From: Acholeplasmataceae bacterium
GTDB taxonomy: Bacteria > Bacillota_I > Bacilli_A > Acholeplasmatales > Acholeplasmataceae
Length of the DNA: 64,000 nt
Direction: 5' to 3'
Assembly (NCBI GenBank): GCA_021736335.1
Contig: JAIPGC010000002.1
Location: 57,456-121,455, forward strand
This document shows positions 8,330-17,394 of this stretch, one piece after another; position 1 is the first letter of the stretch; each line of letters begins with the position of its first letter. The notes below the pieces were generated by a model, which saw nothing but the letters and a program-made list of their open reading frames with translations, made no database searches and was not told the origin of the DNA. The translations under genes and the position numbers were made by a program.

Positions 8330-9184
8330 TTAATCGAGTAATCTTTTAACACTTTCTTTTGAAAAGGTGTGATTAATTAAACTGAATTTTGTTTTTTTCA
8401 TTATTTTAAATACTTTGCTTGCTGATTTTTTAGGTAATACTTTTGTTTCTTTGATAAAGCCTGGAACATCAAGTAATAATTTTTCTATCAGTGGAAAAGC
8501 TTCATCATATGCTACAATCTTGATTTCATTTCCTATACGATAAAAGAGATAATCTAGGTGAGGAGGAAAAACAGTGAGTGAATGTTCCTTCCACTCAATA
8601 CCAATCACAAGTTTTTTCTTTTCCGTAGTCAAAAAATGATATTTAGGTACGTATGTTTCAAGTTCTTTATAGTAATTTTGAAGTTCTACCTGATCATCAA
8701 GATATCTCAATATCGCATTGAGCTTATCTGTTGGTAACAAGTGATAATCTGATAGTAAAACTGGATTTTTTTCAATATATGCTGTTTTAAGCATGTTGAA
8801 AACCTTGTTGACTACATCAATCTTAAATGGAAGCACATCTTCAAACATTTCATTATAAATATGAAAATCAAATCTTTCGCAGACCTTTTTGACGATATCA
8901 AAAAGTTGTTTTGCTACATAATCAGGTGTCAAAATCACCATTTCAAGATGAAAATTCAAGTCCAAGAATTTAGGGCTTAATCTATAAATATCTGGAACCT
9001 GTGATTTAGGCGTGATTAAAAAACGGGCTTCATATTGAAGTCTAGGATGAAGATAATTGAATCTTACGCTTTTATCATCCATTTCAATTGTGATACCTTC
9101 AATATTCTCAAAAAATGCTATCAATTGATCAATATCTATTTTTCTGCTTTTTTCCTTGAAAAAGTGAATATTAAATTGCGCCAT
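8330..9184 (-). CDS. Uncharacterised cytosolic protein, 284 aa
   Basis: I do not recognise this family. The start at 9182-9184 (MAQFNIHFFKEKSRK) follows AAGGTGG about 8 nt upstream. There is no signal peptide and no membrane segment. The N-terminal ~110 residues read as an alpha/beta domain (RLQYEARFLITPKSQVPDIYRLSP), then a helical middle, then a beta-rich part with KKKLVIGIEWKEHSLTVFPPHLDYLFYRIG and a basic C-terminus rich in KK pairs. No cysteine clusters or obvious catalytic motif are visible. It lies between surE and deoC in one transcription unit, which does not define its function. Confidence 0.7.
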   Translation of the reverse strand: MAQFNIHFFKEKSRKIDIDQLIAFFENIEGITIEMDDKSVRFNYLHPRLQYEARFLITPKSQVPDIYRLSPKFLDLNFHLEMVILTPDYVAKQLFDIVKKVCERFDFHIYNEMFEDVLPFKIDVVNKVFNMLKTAYIEKNPVLLSDYHLLPTDKLNAILRYLDDQVELQNYYKELETYVPKYHFLTTEKKKLVIGIEWKEHSLTVFPPHLDYLFYRIGNEIKIVAYDEAFPLIEKLLLDVPGFIKETKVLPKKSASKVFKIMKKTKFSLINHTFSKESVKRLLD

Positions 9185-9237
9185 AAATTCACCCACCTTA
9201 TGCTATTATTCTATCATAAACTATGTTTAATGACTAG

Positions 9238-9972
9238 TTATTCTGTCGTAAGTATGTCTTTAATGCGTTTAAAATCAGTACGATTAATAGATAGTGGTGT
9301 TATTGATACATAACCCTCATCAAATGCTGTTACGTCAGAATCCTCAGTTTCTTGATAACTGATGATACTTGATTTGATATGATAAACATCAGGTCTTTCA
9401 CTCTTAATGAACTCAGCATGTTGAAGTCTTTGTCCCATTTGTGTGATTTTTACACCTTTAGGTCTAGCAAATGTATCCCTAGGAAAATTGATATTTAAAA
9501 TTCCAGGTCCCTCATAAAGTTTTGCTTCAATGATTTCATCCATCAATTTAATGGTCTCATCATATAAGTATGGCAAATGTGTATTGTGAGCTGATATTGC
9601 AATCGCATCAACACCAAGAACCTTAGCTTCTATTGCCGCAGCAACTGTTCCAGAATATAAAATATCTGTAGCAATATTCTGACCATAATTGATACCTGAG
9701 ATGACCAAGTCAAAATCAACGTTAAAAACCTTCAGACCCAAACGTGTTGCATCTGCAGGTGTTCCATCAACAACGAGTGTCGCTGTTGATCCAAAAATGG
9801 GTTCAGTCATAAAAGTCTCAATACGGCTTCTAATGGTAATCGCATGACTTTTTGCACTTTGATGTTCTTTTGGAGCGGAAACATAAACATTCCCAAATGG
9901 TGTAAGTGCTCTAACAAGTATACCTAGACCTTCTGCTTTATATCCATCATCATTAACTACTAAAATGTTCAT
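9238..9972 (-). CDS. surE: 5'/3'-nucleotidase SurE
   Basis: A divalent-metal survival-protein phosphatase acting on nucleoside monophosphates. Family signatures: MNILVVNDDGY (the Asp-Asp metal pair), VSAPKEHQSAKSHAIT (conserved Ser), DGTPADATRLGL, DLVISGINYGQN, and YSGTVAAAIEA. At 244 residues it is typical. The ATG is only 3 bp beyond the ileS stop, so it is co-expressed with ileS from the T-box unit. Position upstream of deoC/deoD would let nucleotide and nucleoside breakdown run in sequence. Confidence 0.93.
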   Translation of the reverse strand: MNILVVNDDGYKAEGLGILVRALTPFGNVYVSAPKEHQSAKSHAITIRSRIETFMTEPIFGSTATLVVDGTPADATRLGLKVFNVDFDLVISGINYGQNIATDILYSGTVAAAIEAKVLGVDAIAISAHNTHLPYLYDETIKLMDEIIEAKLYEGPGILNINFPRDTFARPKGVKITQMGQRLQHAEFIKSERPDVYHIKSSIISYQETEDSDVTAFDEGYVSITPLSINRTDFKRIKDILTTE

Positions 9973-9975
9973 TTT

Positions 9976-12672
9976 TTATTCTCCTAGTATATGATTGCAT
10001 CGATCGCAAAGTCCATTTTCATGAACATGATCAACGATATTCCAACAACGATCACATGTATCTCCTACTGCAGATACTACCTTAACATCAAGTTTATCAC
10101 CTAAAGTAAGATTAACTTTTGAAACGATAAGAACTTGGTTGATTTTCATTTCTAGTTTTTCAATAGCTGCCATTTGTTGTTTCGTTACAACTAAATCAAC
10201 TTGTGCAGCAAGTGATTTACCTATGATTTTCAACTCTCTAGCATCTTCAAGTTTTTTCAATACGACTTCTCGAACTGACTCAAATATATCAAATGCAGCA
10301 ACTAAATCTTCATCCATCTTTTTGCCTACTGTAGGCATCTGTTCTAAATAAACATCTTCTTTTTCTCTATAAGGCATCAAAAGATAAGCTTCAGATGTTG
10401 TATGTGGAATGATAGGTGTTAGTAATTTTAGCATACCTAATGTCATGTCAAAAAGTGTTGATTGAACTGCTCTGCGTTCGAAATTATCTTCCTTTTCAAT
10501 ATACAATATGTCTTTTGTATAATCGAGATAGAATGCTGAAAGTTCATTGGTCATAAATGGCACAACAACGCGGTAAACTTTATCAAATGCGTAATTTTCA
10601 TAAGCATCAAGTACTTGTTCTACAACCTGATTGTATTTCAAAGTCATGACGCGATTTAATCTACCACGCATCGAGTATCCTATATAATCAGTTTCAGGAT
10701 TGAATCCATCAAGATTACCTAACATGAAACGGAATGTGTTTCTTATCTTTCTATAACCCTCTGCAATTTGGGTCATCATATCATTACTGATTCTAACATC
10801 ACTTTGATAGTCTACAGTAGCAACCCACAGTCTTAATAGATCGGCACCTTGCTGCTTCATAATTGATAGAGGGTCAACGGTATTACCAATAGATTTACTC
10901 ATTTTGCGTCCTTGGCCATCTAAGACAAATCCATGAGAAACAACTTTTTTATAAGGTGCTTTTCCAAATGCAGCAACACCAGTGATGAGTGAAGAGTTAA
11001 ACCAACCACGATACTGATCAGATCCTTCCAAATATAGATCTGCAGGATATTTGATACCTCTTGATTCTAAGACCGAATAGGAAGTGCCTGAATCAAACCA
11101 AACATCCATGATATCAGTTTCTTTTCTAAAAATACCATTGGGACTTCCCTGATGTTTGAATCCTTTTGGTAGCAAATCAATTGCTTCTCTTTCATACCAA
11201 ACATCAGAACCAAACTCTTTGAATAAATCACTGATATGGAATAAAACTTCTTGATCCAAGATCGGTTCATTATTCTCAGCATAAAAGACAGGGATTGGAA
11301 CACCCCAAGCACGTTGTCTAGAGATACACCAGTCCTCACGACCAGTAATCATGTTTGATATTCTTACTTCTCCCCAAACAGGCAACCAAGAAACCTTGGC
11401 AACTTCATCAAGAAGCTCATCTTTTAATTTATCAATACTAGCAAACCACTGAGGTGTTGCTCTAAAAATAACAGGTTTATTTGTTCTCCAGTCATGTGGA
11501 TAAGAATGGGTAAAACGATCTTTTCTTAAAAGTACCTTTTGATCTTCAAGTGCTTTAACGATTTCTTCATTTGCAACTTCATAATATAGACCATTAAATT
11601 GTCCAGCTTCTTCTGTCATATACCCTTTATCATCAACAGGGCACAAGATGTCAAGATTATACGTTTTACCAATGCGATAATCATCTTCACCATGTCCTGG
11701 TGCAGTATGAACTAATCCTGTACCATCAGTATCTGTGACATGTTCACCTATGATAATTGGTGATATTCTATCATATAATGGATGCTTATATTGAGCGTAT
11801 TCCATGTCTTTACCCTTTAGGGTACCTAAGATTGAAACTTTCTCCCAATGTAGTAATTTTTTCAATTCTTCAAGTAGTGTTTCCCCAACAACATACTGAT
11901 TGCCATCTGCTTTGATGACATGGTAATTGAAGCGAGGGTGAACTGAAATTGCCAGATTTGCTGGAAGTGTCCAAGGAGTCGTCGTCCAAATCAGAAAGGA
12001 TGCATCCTTGAGTAATCCTTGTTTTTCCACTGAAGGAAAAGCAACATAAACTGATGTTGATTGCTTATCTTGATATTCTATTTCTGCTTCTGCTAATGCA
12101 GATTCAGATGATGGAGACCAAAAAACAGGCTTTAGGCCTTTGTAAACTAATCCACGGTCAACCATTTTGGCAAATACCTTAATCTGACTTGCCTCAAATT
12201 CTTTATCATATGTGATATATGGTTGATCCCATTCTCCTAAGATACCTAGTCTTTCAAATTGAATCTTTTGTTTTTCAACTTGCTCTGATGCAAATTTTTG
12301 ACAGAGCTTACGGTATTCTGCAAGTGGCATACCTTTTCTGTTAATACCCTTTTTGGTTAAAGCGGTTTCGATAGGTAGACCATGTGTATCCCAACCTGGG
12401 ATATATCTTACATATTTTCCAATCATGGTTTGATAGCGCAAAACAAAGTCTTTTAGGACTTTATTTAAAGTATGCCCAATATGAATATCACCATTAGCAT
12501 ATGGAGGACCATCATGTAAAACAAATGGTTCGTTGTTTTTGTTTTGTTCTAAGACTTTTTGATATAGATTCATATCTTTCCATCTTGCTTGAAATTCTAG
12601 TTCTCTAACGCCTAAATTACCACGCATTTGAAATTCGGTTTTAGGCATAAGAAGTGTGTGTTTGTAATCCAT
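9976..12672 (-). CDS. ileS: Isoleucyl-tRNA synthetase
   Basis: A class I synthetase charging tRNA-Ile. It shows PPYANGDIHIGHTLNK near residue 60 (HIGH), the CP1 editing domain with TTPWTLPANLA and GTGLVHTAPGHGEDDY, GREDWCISRQRAWGVPIPV, KMSKS in DGQGRKMSKSIGN near residue 590, the anticodon-binding helical domain, and a C-terminal zinc finger CDRCWN...CDRC. The 898-residue length and the finger are typical of the bacterial (Firmicutes) form. The start follows AAGGAGAG at 6 nt. Expression is controlled by the T-box leader immediately upstream. Confidence 0.98.
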   Translation of the reverse strand: MDYKHTLLMPKTEFQMRGNLGVRELEFQARWKDMNLYQKVLEQNKNNEPFVLHDGPPYANGDIHIGHTLNKVLKDFVLRYQTMIGKYVRYIPGWDTHGLPIETALTKKGINRKGMPLAEYRKLCQKFASEQVEKQKIQFERLGILGEWDQPYITYDKEFEASQIKVFAKMVDRGLVYKGLKPVFWSPSSESALAEAEIEYQDKQSTSVYVAFPSVEKQGLLKDASFLIWTTTPWTLPANLAISVHPRFNYHVIKADGNQYVVGETLLEELKKLLHWEKVSILGTLKGKDMEYAQYKHPLYDRISPIIIGEHVTDTDGTGLVHTAPGHGEDDYRIGKTYNLDILCPVDDKGYMTEEAGQFNGLYYEVANEEIVKALEDQKVLLRKDRFTHSYPHDWRTNKPVIFRATPQWFASIDKLKDELLDEVAKVSWLPVWGEVRISNMITGREDWCISRQRAWGVPIPVFYAENNEPILDQEVLFHISDLFKEFGSDVWYEREAIDLLPKGFKHQGSPNGIFRKETDIMDVWFDSGTSYSVLESRGIKYPADLYLEGSDQYRGWFNSSLITGVAAFGKAPYKKVVSHGFVLDGQGRKMSKSIGNTVDPLSIMKQQGADLLRLWVATVDYQSDVRISNDMMTQIAEGYRKIRNTFRFMLGNLDGFNPETDYIGYSMRGRLNRVMTLKYNQVVEQVLDAYENYAFDKVYRVVVPFMTNELSAFYLDYTKDILYIEKEDNFERRAVQSTLFDMTLGMLKLLTPIIPHTTSEAYLLMPYREKEDVYLEQMPTVGKKMDEDLVAAFDIFESVREVVLKKLEDARELKIIGKSLAAQVDLVVTKQQMAAIEKLEMKINQVLIVSKVNLTLGDKLDVKVVSAVGDTCDRCWNIVDHVHENGLCDRCNHILGE

Positions 12673-12692
12673 CTTTATCTCTCCTTCAATTG

Positions 12693-12890
12693 TAAAAAAA
12701 TAAAATCGTCCTTAAAAGCTAAGGACGAAATAACATTCCGCGGTACCACCTTAGTTCTAGAGAGATCGCTCTCTAGCACTCAATTTGTTATTTGCTCAAA
12801 GGTGATCCATAGCTTGTGAGAGTTTCTAGGCTTACACCATCCCTAAATCGCTTTTACTTCTGTCAAGTATGTATGTCCTTATCATCGCAA
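12693..12890 (-). promoter_or_regulatory. T-box riboswitch leader of ileS (Ile)
   Basis: On the minus strand the T-box core AGGTGGTACCGCGG (plus 12739-12752) precedes an intrinsic terminator: a 7-bp stem CGTCCTT/AAGGACG at 12707-12727 and a T-rich tail to 12693. A separate 8-bp stem III lies at 12757-12776. Upstream in stem I, ATC at 12804-12806 followed by A is a fitting Ile specifier. Uncharged tRNA-Ile should favour the antiterminator and switch on ileS and the genes behind it. The 5' boundary is approximate. Confidence 0.93.
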
Positions 12891-12894
12891 TATT

Positions 12895-13233
12895 CTATTC
12901 TACTATATCCTTTAAAAACTCTTCAATGGAACCATCGTCAAAGACATCACTTGTCGCGAACATGAAAACTTTTTCTTTCACATTGACAATTTCGCCCTTA
13001 TCAGCATAGATAACACCTGAAAAGAAAGCAATCACTTTGTTCGCTTGATCGATGTCAAGTGCTTCAAAGCTTAAGATGAGTGGATTGCCAGCTAACATCT
13101 TGTCTGCAAGTCCAGTTAAGTATCCATCATCATCGTTTTTTAATTGTTCAAAAATGATGAGATCGGACATTAACTTTTTTTCTTCAACAATGCCACTTTG
13201 TTTCTTTTTCTTGCCAACACTAAAAAGTCCCAT
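12895..13233 (-). CDS. sepF: Cell division protein SepF
   Basis: A membrane anchor and bundling partner of FtsZ. The 112 residues start with MGLFSVGKKKK, a short amphipathic basic anchor, and continue into the alpha/beta SepF fold (SDLIIFEQLKNDDDGYLTGLADKMLAGNPLILSFEALD, AFFSGVIYADKGEIVNVKEKVFMFAT), ending with an acidic helix. The protein is shorter than Bacillus SepF because the linker is short. It lies 8 bp after yggS, in the same neighbourhood as ftsZ. Confidence 0.92.
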   Translation of the reverse strand: MGLFSVGKKKKQSGIVEEKKLMSDLIIFEQLKNDDDGYLTGLADKMLAGNPLILSFEALDIDQANKVIAFFSGVIYADKGEIVNVKEKVFMFATSDVFDDGSIEEFLKDIVE

Positions 13234-13241
13234 AATACCTC

Positions 13242-13832
13242 CTAATCGAGCAACTCCATGAATTTTCTACCAATTCTTAGGTGTGTTGCATGATGCTTGA
13301 TCGCGAGATCATAATCGTTTGACATCCCCATAGAGCGACATGGAAGTTCATACTTCTTTGACAGCTCATCAAGTTTCTTGAAAGCTAGTTCTGTTTGAAC
13401 AGTGTCATTATCTTTACCAATAGTCATCAAACCGATTAACTCTATTTTATCATATTTTTTAATTTCTAAAAGAAATTGTTCTAAATTATCAGGTAAAATC
13501 CCGCTTTTTTGAGCTTCATCTGTCAAATTGACTTGAATCATACATTTTACAGGTTTATTTGCATATTTTTCTATGCTTTCTGCAAGATTCAAACGATCTA
13601 ATGTATGTAGGTAATCAATATGATTAATCATATCCTTGACTTTGTTTGTTTGCAAATGGCCAATAAAATGCCAATTGATATTTAAATCTTCAAGTTCTTT
13701 TTGTTTAACTAGCAAATCTTGAACTCTATTTTCTCCAAAATGAAAGACACCTTGATGATATAGTTTTCTCATCTGTGAAGTATTAAAGTATTTAGATGCA
13801 CAGACAACTGTCCCTTGGTATCCTTCAAACAT
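13242..13832 (-). CDS. yggS: PLP-homeostasis protein YggS/YlmE, short N-terminus
   Basis: A PLP-binding TIM-barrel protein of the PROSC family. It has VVCASKYF with the PLP Lys, FGENRVQDLLVKQ, WHFIGHLQTNKVK, CMIQVNLTDEAQKSG, GLMTIG and the C-terminal SMGMSNDYDLAIKHHATHLRIGRKFM. At 196 residues it lacks the usual ~25-residue N-terminal helix. Its start shares a base with the ychF stop (TAATG), and I see no in-frame upstream start with a site, so the truncation may be genuine. Position next to sepF matches the conserved ylmE-sepF pair of Firmicutes. Confidence 0.88.
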   Translation of the reverse strand: MFEGYQGTVVCASKYFNTSQMRKLYHQGVFHFGENRVQDLLVKQKELEDLNINWHFIGHLQTNKVKDMINHIDYLHTLDRLNLAESIEKYANKPVKCMIQVNLTDEAQKSGILPDNLEQFLLEIKKYDKIELIGLMTIGKDNDTVQTELAFKKLDELSKKYELPCRSMGMSNDYDLAIKHHATHLRIGRKFMELLD

Positions 13833-14929
13833 TACACATTAAACCTAAAGAGCATAATGTCGCCATCTTGAACGACATAGTCTTTTCCTTCCAGTCTAAC
13901 TCGACCATTTTCTTTTGCAAGTTGAGGTGTTCCATATTTGACTAAATCATCATATGATAAAGTTTCAGCTTTAATAAAGCCTCGCTCAAAATCCGTATGG
14001 ATGATACCAGCACATTGAGGTGCTTTCATACCCTTTTTAAATGTCCAAGCTCTAACCTCTGGTTCACCAGCTGTGAAATAAGTTTTTAAACCTAATAAAT
14101 AATAGCTTTTTTCAATCACTTCATTGAGTCCAGATTTCTTTAAGCCATAGGCTTCAAGAAAAGTGAGTTGTTCTTCCATATCTAGGGATGCAATTTCCAT
14201 CTCAACTTGAGCTGAAATCAAAACAACTTCAGTGCCTTCAGTTTGAGCTAATTTGAGTAGATTTTGATAGTGCTGATTATGACTTGGATCATGCAAATCT
14301 TCTTCTGCAACATTAGCAATATAAATCATTGGCTTCATAGTTAAAAGATTGAAATTCTTTACAACTTTCAACTCTTCTTCTTCAAACTCAATGAGTCTTG
14401 GATTGCCATTGACATCTAAAACAGCTTTGATTTTAGATAATATTTCATGTTCTAAAATGGCTTCCTTCAACTTAGCTTTCGCCTTTTTTTCAAGTCGAGC
14501 AATTCTTTTATCAACAGAATCAAGATCAGCTAAACTTAATTCAATTTTAATGGTTTCTATATCTCGCACAGGATCTATATTGCCTTCAACGTGTGTGATA
14601 TTGCCATCTTCAAAACAACGAACGACCTGGCAAATGGCATCCACTTCACGAATATGACTTAAGAACTGATTTCCCAATCCTTCACCCTGAGAAGCACCAC
14701 GAACCAACCCTGCAATATCAATAAATTCATATGCCGTTGGCACAACTTTTTTGGGTTTATATATTTTTTCCAAAACATCAAGTCTTGGATCTTGTACATA
14801 GACGACACCAACATTGGGTTCAATGGTTGCAAACGGGTAGTTTGCTGCCAAAGCTTCTGCTTTGGTGATAGCATTGAACAATGTAGATTTGCCTACATTG
14901 GGTAATCCGATAATTCCTGCTTTTAGCAT
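13832..14929 (-). CDS. ychF: Ribosome-associated ATPase YchF (Obg family)
   Basis: A universally conserved P-loop ATPase. It shows GIIGLPNVGKSTLFNAITKA (G1), TIEPNVGVVYV, DIAGLVRGASQGEGLGNQFLSHIREVDAI (G3), a coiled insert, then NVAE in place of the GTP-specific NKxD, and a C-terminal TGS domain (YFTAGEPEVRAWTFKKGMKAPQCAGIIHTDFERGFI). The 365-residue length is standard. It is separated from ftsZ by a short terminator and followed by yggS with a one-base overlap. Confidence 0.95.
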   Translation of the reverse strand: MLKAGIIGLPNVGKSTLFNAITKAEALAANYPFATIEPNVGVVYVQDPRLDVLEKIYKPKKVVPTAYEFIDIAGLVRGASQGEGLGNQFLSHIREVDAICQVVRCFEDGNITHVEGNIDPVRDIETIKIELSLADLDSVDKRIARLEKKAKAKLKEAILEHEILSKIKAVLDVNGNPRLIEFEEEELKVVKNFNLLTMKPMIYIANVAEEDLHDPSHNQHYQNLLKLAQTEGTEVVLISAQVEMEIASLDMEEQLTFLEAYGLKKSGLNEVIEKSYYLLGLKTYFTAGEPEVRAWTFKKGMKAPQCAGIIHTDFERGFIKAETLSYDDLVKYGTPQLAKENGRVRLEGKDYVVQDGDIMLFRFNV

Positions 14930-14947
14930 GTTTTATTTCCTTTCAGT

Positions 14948-14967
14948 AAAAAAGGCTTTCGCCTTTT
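14948..14967 (-). terminator. Terminator between ftsZ and ychF
   Basis: On the minus strand a stem AAAAGGC/GCCTTTT with a GAAA tetraloop is followed by T6. The last two bases of the ftsZ stop codon lie in the stem base. The short stem suggests partial read-through into ychF. Confidence 0.75.
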
Positions 14968-16108
14968 AAAACTTACCTTTTTTTGTGAGCCAAGGCGGTA
15001 GAGTGCGTTTAGTGCCTTCCTTGGGCTTATGATCTTCTTCTACATAATCATCATCTGAACTTTTTAATCCAGATCTTGTTAACTTCATTTGTTCATCTGA
15101 AGTTTTATTAAATATTTCACTAGCAAGATTTTCAATTGTTGTATCTTTAGCTTTGAGTTCATAGCCTGTTGCAATGACAGTAACAATGAATTCATCATCT
15201 AAATCTTCATTAACAGTTGTACCATAAATAATATTTAAATCACGATCAGTCGCATTCTTAATTTCAGATAATGCCTGATCGGTTTCGAATAACGTAATAT
15301 TGGTTCCTGATGTGATATTGACAATCGCATCAGTTGCACCATCAATGCTAACTTCTAAAAGTTTTGAATGTATTGCTTTTCTTGCAGCTTCAACAGCTCT
15401 GTCTTCACCAGAAGCAATTCCGATACCCATTAAAGCAGTACCCTTATTTTCCATAACTGTTCTAACATCGGCAAAGTCTACATTAATCAATCCTGGAAAA
15501 GCTATAATTTCAGCAATGCCTTGAACACCTTGGCGAAGTACATTATCAGATTCTCTAAATGCATCTAACAATTGTGTTGTTGGTCCTGAAATTGCAAGTA
15601 ATCTTTCGTTAGGAATAACAATTAATGTATCTACATGAGGCTTTAGAGCTTCTAGACCGTAGATTGCTGCTTGCATACGAGCAGGTCCTTCAAATGCAAA
15701 AGGTTTAGTAACGATACCAATGGTTAAACAACCCATCTCTTTAGCTTTTTGAGCAATGATAGGTGCTGCACCTGTTCCAGTTCCACCACCCATACCAGCA
15801 GTGATGAAGACCATATCAGCATCTTTTAAAACTTCTTCGATTTCAGCAATCGATTCTTCTGCAGCTTTTCTTCCTACTTCAGATTTTGCACCTGCACCTA
15901 ATCCTCTAGTCAAGTATTTTCCAATCTGAACTCTCGTCTCAGCTTTAGATACCTTTAAGACTTGTGCATCTGTATTCATAGCAACAAAAACAACGCCTTT
16001 GACATCGTTTTCAATCATACGATTCACAGCATTTCCGCCGCCGCCACCTACACCAATGACTTTAATTACTGGTTTTTGTTCAAAATTTCCTGATTCGCCA
16101 AATACCAT
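14966..16108 (-). CDS. ftsZ: Cell division GTPase FtsZ
   Basis: The tubulin-like ring protein. It shows [34 protein letters not shown] (tubulin signature), [28 protein letters not shown] and the T7 loop [14 protein letters not shown], then a short variable linker and a C-terminal peptide [11 protein letters not shown] containing the conserved PPWL-type tip that binds SepF/FtsA. I start at 16106-16108 (MVFGESGN), 6 nt from AGGAGGG. At 380 residues it is normal. No ftsA or mur genes are visible beside it, in keeping with a reduced division set. Confidence 0.97.
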   Translation of the reverse strand: MVFGESGNFEQKPVIKVIGVGGGGGNAVNRMIENDVKGVVFVAMNTDAQVLKVSKAETRVQIGKYLTRGLGAGAKSEVGRKAAEESIAEIEEVLKDADMVFITAGMGGGTGTGAAPIIAQKAKEMGCLTIGIVTKPFAFEGPARMQAAIYGLEALKPHVDTLIVIPNERLLAISGPTTQLLDAFRESDNVLRQGVQGIAEIIAFPGLINVDFADVRTVMENKGTALMGIGIASGEDRAVEAARKAIHSKLLEVSIDGATDAIVNITSGTNITLFETDQALSEIKNATDRDLNIIYGTTVNEDLDDEFIVTVIATGYELKAKDTTIENLASEIFNKTSDEQMKLTRSGLKSSDDDYVEEDHKPKEGTKRTLPPWLTKKGKF

Positions 16109-16168
16109 AGGTATCCCTCCTAGCACTAATTCTATTTTACACGAATATCACATTAAAATAAAGATGAT

Positions 16169-17284
16169 TTATCTAGATTTGAAATAATTCGTTTTTTTCT
16201 TCATTTCTTCTTTGTAGTCAAGCAGTCTATCTTCTTGAATGGCTTGTCTGATTTCTTTCATTAAATGCTTTAAGTAAGCCAAATTTTGGTAAGTCACCAA
16301 ACGCATTCCAAGCATTTCTTCAGCTTTGAATAAATGTCTTATATAAGATCTTGTATATTTGGACACATAGGTTTTCAAATTTGGATCAAGTGGTCTCATA
16401 TCATGCTCATAGGTTTGATTCTTGATGACAATCTTACCTTCAGTTGTTAGCGCACTACCATGTCTTGCAATACGTGTAGGTAACACACAATCAAACATAT
16501 CAATCCCATGAATCACATTTTCCAAAAGATCATCAGGAGATCCAACACCCATTAAGTATCTTGGTTTGTCAAATGGAAGTATGGGATTCAAAAACGCTGT
16601 CATCTCATACATTTCATGTTTCTTTTCTCCCACTGATAGACCACCAATCGAATATCCAGGAAAATCCATTTTGATGAGTTCTTCTGCACAATGCTTTCTT
16701 AATTCTTTATCAAGGCCACCTTGAACAATACCAAATAAAGCCTGATCAGTCGATAATGTATCTTTTCCTCTTTTTGCCCATCTTAAAGTTCTTTCAACAG
16801 AATCTTTCATATATTCATAGGGTTCATATGGAGGTGGACATTCATCAAAACTCATGATGATATCTGCTCCTAAATCCTCTTGAATCTTAATGGATTCTTC
16901 AGGAGATAAGAAAAGTGCAGAGCCGTTCTTATGATGTTTAAAATGAACACCTTCTTCTGTAATCTTTCTGATATCTGTTAAAGAAAAAACTTGATACCCA
17001 CCACTATCAGTAAGTAAAGCACCATCCCATTGCATCAAACCACGAATCCCACCATGAGCTTTGACTAGATCTCTTCCTGGTTGTAGCCATAAATGGTATG
17101 TGTTGCTTAATATTAAGCCTTCTGAGACTTCTTTTGTTTCTTCTACTGATAATGTCTTTACTGTTGCCTGAGTGCCCACAGGCATAAAAAAAGGCGTTTC
17201 AAAAACACCATGAGGTGTTGTTAGGCGTCCTAGACGGGCACCACTTTGCTTACATACATGTAACACTTCAAATTTTATACTCAT
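16169..17284 (-). CDS. tgt: tRNA-guanine transglycosylase lacking zinc ligands
   Basis: Exchanges guanine-34 for a queuosine precursor in GUN-anticodon tRNAs. The barrel and active-site signatures are intact: [12 protein letters not shown] (general-base Asp), [20 protein letters not shown], and [14 protein letters not shown] (nucleophile Asp). The zinc site is absent. Where bacterial TGT has CxCxxC this protein reads [17 protein letters not shown] (Cys to Leu, Thr, Ser), and the fourth ligand His in the HNL segment is Gln ([13 protein letters not shown]). At 371 residues it is full length. It is divergent from the preQ1 riboswitch/queT unit, which supports a role in Q salvage. Confidence 0.93.
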   Translation of the reverse strand: MSIKFEVLHVCKQSGARLGRLTTPHGVFETPFFMPVGTQATVKTLSVEETKEVSEGLILSNTYHLWLQPGRDLVKAHGGIRGLMQWDGALLTDSGGYQVFSLTDIRKITEEGVHFKHHKNGSALFLSPEESIKIQEDLGADIIMSFDECPPPYEPYEYMKDSVERTLRWAKRGKDTLSTDQALFGIVQGGLDKELRKHCAEELIKMDFPGYSIGGLSVGEKKHEMYEMTAFLNPILPFDKPRYLMGVGSPDDLLENVIHGIDMFDCVLPTRIARHGSALTTEGKIVIKNQTYEHDMRPLDPNLKTYVSKYTRSYIRHLFKAEEMLGMRLVTYQNLAYLKHLMKEIRQAIQEDRLLDYKEEMKKKTNYFKSR

Positions 17285-17300
17285 AGTCTCATCCTTTACC

Positions 17301-17329
17301 TTGTAATTATATCATAATTTTGATACAAT
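17301..17329 (+). promoter_or_regulatory. Promoter of the queT unit
   Basis: TTGTAA (17301-17306) and TACAAT (17324-17329) are 17 bp apart. The predicted transcript start, about 17336, lies just ahead of the riboswitch stem. Confidence 0.65.
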
Positions 17330-17345
17330 GTTAAAGTAATTATCA

Positions 17346-17386
17346 TTAGCTGTACCCTAGGAAACCAGCTAAAACAAAACAGGGAG
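17346..17386 (+). promoter_or_regulatory. preQ1-type riboswitch, translational
   Basis: A 7-bp hairpin TTAGCTG/CAGCTAA (17346-17352 with 17366-17372) holds CCCT in its loop (17355-17358). An A-rich tail AAACAAAAC leads to AGGGAG (17381-17386), which is the Shine-Dalgarno sequence of queT. CCCT can pair with AGGG to form an H-type pseudoknot that hides the ribosome site. Hairpin plus A-rich tail plus terminal pairing is the preQ1-I layout, and the regulated gene is a Q-precursor transporter. The class assignment is by eye. Confidence 0.78.
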
Positions 17387-17394
17387 ATTAAAAA

